From PHBD01 sp964578535 (GTDB lineage: Bacteria; Desulfobacterota; Syntrophia; Syntrophales; PHBD01): a stretch of 11,584 bases of DNA. Below, piece after piece: positions 5,491 through 11,584 of this stretch. The stretch lies in the NCBI GenBank assembly GCA_964578535.1, contig CAZODI010000073.1:1-11584 (forward strand). Reading direction: 5' to 3'. Within the stretch, counting starts at the first letter, position 1. Every line of letters starts with the position of its first letter. The translations under genes were made by a program, and so were the position numbers. The notes below the pieces were generated by a model that made no database searches, was not told the DNA's origin, and was given only the letters and a program-made list of their open reading frames with translations.

Positions 5491-6705
5491 ATGAATCAGC
5501 CCGCCATGTTGAAATACTGGCTTGCCCTGCACCGGGTGGAATCGATCGGCATTGTCGGCTTCCTCCGGCTTCTGGAGTCCTTCGGCTCCCCGGAGCGGGT
5601 TTTTTCCGCTCCGCCGGGAAGTCTGGAGGCATTTCCTTTTGTTGGAGCCAAAGCAGCCGCACGGATCAAGGACTTCCGGGAATGGGAGCAAGTGGAGGCG
5701 GACCTTGAGAAGGCCCGTTCCCTGGGGGTTGCCATTCTGCCGTTCACGGATCCGTCCTACCCGGCAAGGCTGCTTGCGATCTACGATTTTCCGCCCCTGC
5801 TGTACGTCCGGGGCGAGCTGAGGGCGGATGAAGCCTGTGTGGCGGTGGTGGGATCCAGGGCCGCCAGCACCTACGGCCGGTATACCGCCGGGAGGCTTTC
5901 CCGGGAGCTGGCCATGCGCGGCGTCACCGTGGTCAGCGGGCTGGCCCGCGGAATCGATACAGCGGCCCATCAAGGAGCCCTCGCCGGGAAAGGACGGACG
6001 ATTGCCGTCCTGGGCTGCGGCCTGGACGTGACGTACCCGCGGGAAAACGGCAAACTGCTGGAGGAAATCGCCGACAGGGGAGCGGCCATCACCGAATATC
6101 CCTTCGGCACGCCACCCAGCGCGTCCCACTTCCCGGCCCGCAACCGCATCATCAGCGGCCTGTCGCTGGGCGTGACGGTCGTGGAGGCCACGGAAAAAAG
6201 CGGATCCCTGATCACGGCCCGGATGGCCCTGGAACAGGGAAGAGATGTTTTCGCCGTCCCTGGAAGCATCGACTCCGCCGGTTCCCGGGGAACCAACCGT
6301 CTGATCCGGGAGGGCGCAAAACTCGTCTCGTCCGTGGACGATATCCTGGAGGAGATCCTTCCCCAACTGGGATGGAAAGATCCGGTGGAAACCGGCCCGG
6401 AGGCCGCCCCCGCCGCGATGAAATCGGGACCGGGACCGGCCGGCGAGACAACCGTGCGCCAGAGCACTCCCGCGCCCCTCCCGGAAGGAAGATGCAAGAC
6501 ACCGCCCCCGGACGGCGGGCCGGAAGGTCCCGGCGGCCGGGAGCGTGCTATTCTCGACCTGTTGTCGGACGTTCCGGCCACGGCGGACGAGATCATACGC
6601 GCCTCCCGCATGAAGGCAAACGAAGCCCTGGGGATACTCATGGGGCTCGAGCTGAAAGGGGCGATCCGGCAGCTGCCGGGGAAAAAATTCATACGCAAGG
6701 AGTGA
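5491..6705 (+). CDS. dprA: DNA processing protein DprA
   Basis: DprA binds incoming single-stranded DNA in the cytosol and loads RecA during natural transformation. It is also kept in many species not known to be competent. The protein (404 residues with this start) has an N-terminal helical region (1-75). The Rossmann-type DprA domain follows, with VVGSRAASTYG (119-129), VSGLARGIDTAAHQGAL (148-164), IAVLGCGLDVTYPREN (171-186), EYPFGTPPSASHFPARNRIISGLS (202-225), TEKSGSLITARMALEQGRDVFAVPG (234-258) and GTNRLIREGA (267-276). A Pro/Gly-rich linker (about 298-348) leads to a C-terminal winged helix (350-400). The linker makes it somewhat longer than usual. The start is uncertain: GTG 5461, ATG 5491 and ATG 5506 are all in frame, none has a good ribosome site, and family alignments usually begin near LKYWLALHRV. 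Its last codons contain the AAGGAG site of topA. Confidence 0.95.
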   Translation: MNQPAMLKYWLALHRVESIGIVGFLRLLESFGSPERVFSAPPGSLEAFPFVGAKAAARIKDFREWEQVEADLEKARSLGVAILPFTDPSYPARLLAIYDFPPLLYVRGELRADEACVAVVGSRAASTYGRYTAGRLSRELAMRGVTVVSGLARGIDTAAHQGALAGKGRTIAVLGCGLDVTYPRENGKLLEEIADRGAAITEYPFGTPPSASHFPARNRIISGLSLGVTVVEATEKSGSLITARMALEQGRDVFAVPGSIDSAGSRGTNRLIREGAKLVSSVDDILEEILPQLGWKDPVETGPEAAPAAMKSGPGPAGETTVRQSTPAPLPEGRCKTPPPDGGPEGPGGRERAILDLLSDVPATADEIIRASRMKANEALGILMGLELKGAIRQLPGKKFIRKE

Positions 6706-6708
6706 CGG

Positions 6709-9075
6709 ATGTCCCGTTCCCTGATTATTGTGGAGTCACCCGCCAAGATCAAGACCATCCGGAAGTATCTTCCCGATGACTTCGAAGTGGCGGCCTCCGT
6801 GGGCCATGTCAAGGACCTGCCGAAGAACGTCCTGGGAATCGACGTTAAAAAGGGGTTTGAGCCGACCTACCAGGTCATCGACACCAAGAAGAAGGTCATC
6901 GCCGACCTGAAGAAGGCCGCCAAAAAGGCCGAAAATATCTACCTGGCACCGGACCCCGACCGGGAGGGCGAGGCCATCGCCTGGCACATCGCCCAGGAAA
7001 TCGGAGGCCGGGACAAGAAGGTCTACCGCGTGCTCTTCAACGACCTGACAAAGAACACCGTCCTGGAAGCCCTGAAGAATCCCCTGTCGCTGGACATGAA
7101 CAAGTTCGAGGCCCAGCAGACCCGGCGAATCCTCGACCGGCTGGTGGGCTACAAGATCAGCCCGCTCCTCTGGGACAAAGTGAAGCGCGGGCTCAGCGCC
7201 GGCCGCGTCCAGTCCGTCGCGGTCCGCCTGATCTGCGACCGGGAGCGGGAGATCCTGGCCTTCGTGCCGGAGGAATACTGGAACATCGCGGCACTCCTCC
7301 AGAAAAAGGCACCGACATCCGCCAACGGACAGGCGGCCTCTTTCGAGGCCCGCCTCTTCCGCATCGACGGGAAGAAGGCCCGGGTAACGAGCGCGGAGGA
7401 AGCGGAGAAGGCCGTCGCCGAGATCGAGGCGCACGATCCCGTCGTCGCCCGGGTTGAGCGCAAGGAAGTGAAGCGGAACCCTCCGGCTCCGTTCACCACG
7501 AGCAAGCTCCAGCAGGAGGCCTCCCGCTGGCACCGCTTCCCCGCCAAGAAGACGATGTCCGTGGCCCAGCGTCTCTACGAGGGGGTGGAGCTGGGCAAGG
7601 AAGGCTCCGTCGGCCTCATTACCTACATGCGAACGGACTCGGTCCGCGTGGCCGACGAAGCCCTGAAGGAAGTCCGGGCCTACATCGCGGAGAACTACGA
7701 TCCCGCCTATCTTCCGTCCAAGGCGAAGGCCTACAAGGTGTCCGGCTCGGCCCAGGACGCCCACGAGGCCATCCGGCCCGCCTCCATGGCCTACCGGCCC
7801 CAGGACATCCGCGGGCATCTCACGGACGAGCAGTTCAAGCTGTACAGCCTGATCTGGAACCGCTTCGTGGCCAGCCAGATGAACCCCGCCGTCTTCGACC
7901 AGACGATCATCGACGTGGACGCCGGCCGCTGCCAGCTCCGGGCCCAGGGGCTCGTCATGAAGTTCCCCGGCTTCACCACCGTCTACACGGAGGGCAAGGA
8001 AAACGGGAACGGCAACGGCAACGGCGAGGAGGATTCGGAAGACGGGCGACTCCTGCCGGATGTTGCGCAGGGGGAGGCCCTCAATCTGGTTCCACCGGTC
8101 AAGAAGGAGCAGAAGTTCACCCAGCCGCCGCCCCGCTTCTCCGAGGCATCCCTGGTGAAGGAGCTGGAGGAGAAGGGGATCGGCCGTCCCAGCACCTATG
8201 CGACGATCCTGAGCACCATCCAGGAGCGGGAATATGTCCGCCTCGAAAAGGGACGGTTTTCCCCGACGGAGCTGGGCATGCTGGTGACGGACCTCCTGGT
8301 GAAGAATTTCCCCCGGATCCTCGACGTGGCCTTCACGGCCTCCATGGAGAACGAGCTGGACGGGATCGAGGAAGGCAAGAGCAACCGCCTCGACATCCTG
8401 CAGAACTTCTATTCCCCCTTCGAGGCGGAGCTGAAGCAGGCAGGCGCCCAGATGCGCCGCGTCAAGGGACAGGAGATCCCGACGGACATCGTCTGCGACA
8501 AGTGCCAGAGCCCCATGGTCATCAAATGGGGAAAGAACGGCGAATTCCTGGCCTGCTCGAACTATCCCGCCTGCCGGCACACGACGAACTTCTCCCGGGG
8601 CGACGACGGCCAGATCGTCCCCGCCGAGGCTACGGCGGCCGAAACCGGGAAGACCTGCGACAAGTGCGGCAAGCCCATGATCCTCAAACAGGGACGATTC
8701 GGTCCCTTCCTCGCCTGCTCCGGCTACCCCGAGTGCAAGCACACCGTGAATCCACGCGACGAGGCCCCGCCGGAAGAGGGGGCGGAATCCGCCCCGGCAC
8801 CGGTCTGTGAGAAGTGCGGAAAGCCCTTGATCACCCGCCGGGGACGATTCGGCCCGTTCCTGGGCTGTTCCGGCTATCCCGAGTGCAAGAACATCGTCCG
8901 GCAGACCCGGTCGGGCGCTCCCGCCGCGCCGGCGCCGCCGCCCGAAATCACCGACATTGCCTGCGAGAAGTGCGGGAAGCCCATGGCGATCCGCCGGGGA
9001 CGATTCGGACGCTTCCTGGGCTGCACCGGCTATCCGGCGTGCAAGAACATCCAGAAGCTTCCTCCGCAGTCATGA
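6709..9075 (+). CDS. topA: DNA topoisomerase I
   Basis: This type IA topoisomerase relaxes negative supercoils through a transient 5'-phosphotyrosine link. The 788-residue protein starts with the Toprim domain (LIIVESPAKIKTIRKYL, catalytic Glu9; DPDREGEA with Asp82, Asp84 and Glu86). Next come the gate domains, with the active-site Tyr306 in GLITYMRTDS and its partner Arg308, the conserved SAQDAHEAIRP (347-357) and EKGIGRPSTYATI (488-500). A short Gly/Asn-acidic insert lies at 432-445. The C-terminus carries four zinc ribbons, each C-x2-C...C-x5-C: Cys596/599/616/622, 650/653/670/676, 700/703/720/726 and 752/755/772/778. The last three are very alike, which suggests internal duplication. AAGGAG six bases before the ATG, and a gap of only three bases after dprA, indicate co-transcription and coupling. 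Confidence 0.98.
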   Translation: MSRSLIIVESPAKIKTIRKYLPDDFEVAASVGHVKDLPKNVLGIDVKKGFEPTYQVIDTKKKVIADLKKAAKKAENIYLAPDPDREGEAIAWHIAQEIGGRDKKVYRVLFNDLTKNTVLEALKNPLSLDMNKFEAQQTRRILDRLVGYKISPLLWDKVKRGLSAGRVQSVAVRLICDREREILAFVPEEYWNIAALLQKKAPTSANGQAASFEARLFRIDGKKARVTSAEEAEKAVAEIEAHDPVVARVERKEVKRNPPAPFTTSKLQQEASRWHRFPAKKTMSVAQRLYEGVELGKEGSVGLITYMRTDSVRVADEALKEVRAYIAENYDPAYLPSKAKAYKVSGSAQDAHEAIRPASMAYRPQDIRGHLTDEQFKLYSLIWNRFVASQMNPAVFDQTIIDVDAGRCQLRAQGLVMKFPGFTTVYTEGKENGNGNGNGEEDSEDGRLLPDVAQGEALNLVPPVKKEQKFTQPPPRFSEASLVKELEEKGIGRPSTYATILSTIQEREYVRLEKGRFSPTELGMLVTDLLVKNFPRILDVAFTASMENELDGIEEGKSNRLDILQNFYSPFEAELKQAGAQMRRVKGQEIPTDIVCDKCQSPMVIKWGKNGEFLACSNYPACRHTTNFSRGDDGQIVPAEATAAETGKTCDKCGKPMILKQGRFGPFLACSGYPECKHTVNPRDEAPPEEGAESAPAPVCEKCGKPLITRRGRFGPFLGCSGYPECKNIVRQTRSGAPAAPAPPPEITDIACEKCGKPMAIRRGRFGRFLGCTGYPACKNIQKLPPQS

Positions 9076-9109
9076 CCGGGTCCTCCCTGCGGAAGCAGTG
9101 GATATCTCC

Positions 9110-10420
9110 ATGACAACGCGCCAGCCCACGATCATCGTCGGCGGAGGCCTTGCCGGCTGCGAAGCCGCCTGGCAGCTTCTCCGCCGGGGCCATCCCGTGG
9201 ATCTTCGGGAGATGAAGCCGTCCCGCTATTCGCCGGCCCACCGCTCGCCCCTCCTGGCGGAGCTGGTCTGCAGCAATTCCCTCCGCTCCGGCCGTGTCGA
9301 GGACGCCCCGGGTCTCCTGAAGGAGGAGATGCGCAGGCTGGACTCCCTCCTGATGGACGCGGCCGACGCCACGGCCGTTCCCGCCGGCCGGGCCCTGGCG
9401 GTGGACCGGACCCTGTTTTCCCGCCGGATTGAGGAATCCCTGAAGAAACAGGACGGTTTCCTGCTCGTTCAAGAAGAAGTGACGGAGATTCCCGACGGCC
9501 GGACGGTCATACTCGCCTCGGGCCCGCTGACCTCGGACACCCTCGCCGAATCCATCGCCTGCCTCACCGGACGCGACTATCTCCACTTTTACGACGCCAT
9601 CTCCCCCATCGTGGAGGCCGAGACCATCGACCGCACCCGCGTCTTTTCCGCCTCCCGGTACGATGCCGGCGAGGGGGACTACCTGAACTGCCCGCTGGAC
9701 CGGGAGGAGTACGAGTGGTTTCACACCGCCCTGACGACGGGGGAGGAAGTGCCCCTGCACGACTTCGAGGAGGCGCGGTTCTTCGAAGGCTGCCTGCCCG
9801 TGGAGGTCCTGGCGAAACGGGGAGCCCTGGCCCTGGCCTACGGCCCCATGAAGCCCGTCGGGCTGACGGATCCCCGCACCGGCCGACCCCCTTTCGCCGT
9901 CGTCCAGCTCCGGCGGGAAAACCTGGAAGGAACGCTCTACAATCTCGTCGGATTCCAGACAAAGCTTACATGGCCGGAGCAGGCGCGGATCTTCCGGATG
10001 ATTCCGGGGCTGGAGAACGCCGGGTTCGCCCGCTACGGGAGCATCCACCGGAACACGTTCATCGACTCCCCTTCCCTTCTGGATGCATCCCTTCAGCTCC
10101 GGGACCGGGAGGGAATCTTCTTCGCGGGCCAGATCACCGGCGTGGAGGGATACATCGAATCGGCGGCCATGGGCCTGCTGGCCGGGCTGAACGCCGCCTT
10201 CCGCCTGGAGGGAAAGGCCCTGCCGCCGCCGGTCAGGGAGACGGCGATCGGGGCGCTCCTTCATCACATCACGGAGCCGGGGCGAAAGGATTTCCAGCCG
10301 ATGAACGTCAACTTCGGCCTGTTCACTCCGCTGGGGCTGAAGCTCCGCCGCCGCTTCCGCGGGGAGGCCTATGCCCGCCGCGCCCTGGAGGCGCTGGAAC
10401 AGTGGAAACGATCCCTCTGA
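9110..10420 (+). CDS. trmFO: tRNA (m5U54) methyltransferase, folate/FAD-dependent
   Basis: TrmFO (also called Gid) makes 5-methyluridine at position 54 of the tRNA T-loop, using methylenetetrahydrofolate as carbon donor and reduced FAD. The 436-residue protein opens with the FAD-binding glycine motif VGGGLAGCEAAW (10-21). Conserved family segments include LAELVCSNSLR (49-59), FYDAISPIVE (160-169), FEGCLPVEVLAKRG (225-238), YGPMKPVGL (244-252), YNLVGFQTKL (277-286) and FAGQITGVEGYIESAAMGLLAG (338-359). Cys54 and Cys228 correspond to the two functional cysteines known from the Bacillus enzyme. The start at ATG 9110 matches the family N-terminus although its ribosome site is poor; it lies 34 bp after topA. 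The end overlaps the following transporter gene. The tRNAs in this window have T at position 54 and are plausible substrates. Confidence 0.97.
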   Translation: MTTRQPTIIVGGGLAGCEAAWQLLRRGHPVDLREMKPSRYSPAHRSPLLAELVCSNSLRSGRVEDAPGLLKEEMRRLDSLLMDAADATAVPAGRALAVDRTLFSRRIEESLKKQDGFLLVQEEVTEIPDGRTVILASGPLTSDTLAESIACLTGRDYLHFYDAISPIVEAETIDRTRVFSASRYDAGEGDYLNCPLDREEYEWFHTALTTGEEVPLHDFEEARFFEGCLPVEVLAKRGALALAYGPMKPVGLTDPRTGRPPFAVVQLRRENLEGTLYNLVGFQTKLTWPEQARIFRMIPGLENAGFARYGSIHRNTFIDSPSLLDASLQLRDREGIFFAGQITGVEGYIESAAMGLLAGLNAAFRLEGKALPPPVRETAIGALLHHITEPGRKDFQPMNVNFGLFTPLGLKLRRRFRGEAYARRALEALEQWKRSL

Positions 10421-11316
10421 GGAAAAGGTTCTCCCTGGATCCCGCCGTGACGGCCCTGATCGCCCTCTCGTGCCTGTGGGGCTACAACTGGGTGGTCATG
10501 AAGGAGGCCCTGAAGTATTCCGGCCCCTTCGATTTCGCGGCCCTCCGGATGGTCGTCGGCGTGGTCTGCCTCTTCGGCCTGCTCCTCTGGCGCCGCAAAT
10601 CGATCCGCCCGAAACGCCCTCTCCAGACGTTCGTCCTGGGCTTTGTGGGCACGACCGTCACCATCGGTGCCGTCACCTGGGCCCTGGCCCTCGGCTCGGT
10701 CGGGCGCACAGCCATCCTGGTCTACACGATGCCCTTCTGGGTCCTCATCCTGGCCTGGCCCATCCTGGGGGAGCGGATCCGGGGGAACCAGTGGATTCCG
10801 ACGGTGCTGGCCTTTGCGGGTCTCCTGATCATCCTCGATCCCGGACACATGCACGGATCGGCCCTGGCGAAAATCCTGGCCGTCGTGTCGGGCGTCGGCT
10901 GGGGCCTGGGCGCCATCGTCACGAAGATCATGCGCGGGAAAACGGAATTCGACCTCGTCTCCCTGACGACCTGGCAGATGCTGTTCGGCACGATCCCGCT
11001 GGTCGTGATCGCCCTCGTTGTTCCCGAAGAGCCGGTCCGCTGGACGCCGTCCTTCATCGCGGCCCTCGTCTACAGCGGCGTCTTCAGCAACGCCGTGTCG
11101 GTCCTCCTGTGGTTCTACATCCTCGAAAAGCTGTCCGCCGGGGCGGCCAGCATGGGGACCCTGGCGACGCCTGTTATCGGCATGACGGCCTCCTTTATCC
11201 AGTTAGGAGAGCGCCCGTCTCCCTGGGAGGGGGCGGGCATGATCCTGATCCTCATTGCCCTCGGACTCCTGACCTACATCGGCTACCGCCAGTCCCGTCT
11301 CCTGAAGCTGCCTTGA
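10402..11316 (+). CDS. EamA/DMT-family membrane transporter
   Basis: This 304-residue inner-membrane protein has about ten hydrophobic helices arranged as two EamA repeats (about 17-146 and 154-294). Family signatures are CLWGYNWVVMKEAL (24-37) in the first helix, PFDFAALRM (42-50), the end-of-repeat LGERIRGNQWIPTVLAFAGLLII (122-144) and the equivalent LGERPSPWEGAGMILILIAL (268-287). The drug/metabolite transporter superfamily exports amino acids, nucleotides or other small molecules; the substrate cannot be told from sequence. The start is GTG 10402, inside the end of trmFO in another frame, giving a 19-bp overlap. GGAGG lies ten bases upstream. An in-frame GTG at 10447 would trim the N-terminus to the first helix. 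The overlap implies translational coupling with trmFO. No terminator is evident after the stop. Confidence 0.9.
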   Translation: METIPLRKRFSLDPAVTALIALSCLWGYNWVVMKEALKYSGPFDFAALRMVVGVVCLFGLLLWRRKSIRPKRPLQTFVLGFVGTTVTIGAVTWALALGSVGRTAILVYTMPFWVLILAWPILGERIRGNQWIPTVLAFAGLLIILDPGHMHGSALAKILAVVSGVGWGLGAIVTKIMRGKTEFDLVSLTTWQMLFGTIPLVVIALVVPEEPVRWTPSFIAALVYSGVFSNAVSVLLWFYILEKLSAGAASMGTLATPVIGMTASFIQLGERPSPWEGAGMILILIALGLLTYIGYRQSRLLKLP

Positions 11317-11584
11317 GCCTCCGGAGGAAATGGGAACGGATTTGAAATCCGCTTGCATCCTCTTTTTGCGCATCTTGGCGCGGGGGCTGCCACGGGGGCT
11401 TCCGCTGTCGCGGCCATTTTTCCCGCGATCCGTCGTCGATGGTCCGTAAGGCAAGAGGGATGGGAAAAATGTCCTGATCGCTCCTCTGGAAACCCCCGGT
11501 CGCGCCCCCGCGAACGTCCGTCGGGGAGAGGGGCTTCCCGGAGCGCGAATAGCGGCTTTTTCGGGGTACCCTGCCGTCGCAGCG
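11317..11584. other. Intergenic to window edge, no gene seen
   Basis: These 268 bp contain the palindrome CCTCCGGAGG just after the EamA stop, a small CGGAT/ATCCG dyad (11337-11351) and two copies of CGGGGGCT about 14 bp apart. A run of five T residues at 11363-11367 is too far from the dyad to be a convincing terminator. I see no start codon with a ribosome site, tRNA or known RNA. Confidence 0.55.

Noticed and set aside
6736..8742. 668-codon minus-strand frame opposite topA
   Set aside because: It is the typical long antisense frame of a GC-rich conserved gene; the composition is repetitive and no motif is present.
9715..10401. In-frame extension of the EamA frame back into trmFO
   Set aside because: The upstream translation is low-complexity, Pro/Arg/Gly-rich and out of frame with trmFO, so it is not part of the transporter.
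11337..11367. Possible terminator after the EamA gene
   Set aside because: The stem has only five pairs and the T-run lies eleven bases beyond it, so it does not meet the usual form.

Overview
The window is GC-rich chromosomal DNA from a Gram-negative-type anaerobe. Two things suggest a deltaproteobacterium (Desulfobacterota, possibly the Syntrophales side): the dprA-topA-trmFO gene order and an acetyl-CoA hydrolase/transferase-family enzyme. No 16S rRNA or other strong taxonomic marker is present, so this is inference only. I found no mobile element, CRISPR array, integrase or phage gene.

Left part (1-2629). Minus-strand transcription dominates. A tRNA-Lys(CTT) gene with an encoded CCA ends in a clear intrinsic terminator. 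Upstream of it, on the same strand, lies a 507-residue CoA-transferase/hydrolase-family protein with a strong AGGAGG ribosome binding site. Next comes a 684-bp gene-free region. It holds a perfect 14-bp inverted repeat, several perfect palindromes and an AT-rich island, and it looks regulatory.

Middle part (2630-5338). A plus-strand gene encodes a small stand-alone AMIN-like domain protein without a signal peptide. A strong bidirectional terminator separates it from a convergent minus-strand tRNA cluster, transcribed Arg(TCT)-His(GTG)-Arg(TCG). A TTGACA promoter and a leader hairpin precede the cluster. Upstream of that promoter, on the same strand, is a 580-residue secreted protein. It is built from BACON/HYDIN-like beta-sandwich domains, an inserted galactose-binding-like domain and a C-terminal three-repeat DUF5648-type module.

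Right part (5339-11584). A plus-strand operon starts at a good promoter preceded by a T6A6 tract. It encodes DprA (single-stranded DNA and RecA handling), TopA (topoisomerase I with four C-terminal zinc ribbons), TrmFO (folate/FAD-dependent tRNA m5U54 methyltransferase) and an EamA-family membrane transporter. The genes are tightly packed: 3 bp between dprA and topA, 34 bp between topA and trmFO, and a 19-bp overlap between trmFO and the transporter. The four tRNAs in the window carry U54, the base that TrmFO methylates. The last 268 bp hold no recognisable gene.

Overall most of the window is ordinary housekeeping DNA. I see no complete new system. The best leads are the modular secreted protein with a domain inserted into a BACON-like fold, the palindrome-rich intergenic region, and the cytosolic-looking AMIN protein that this region probably controls.
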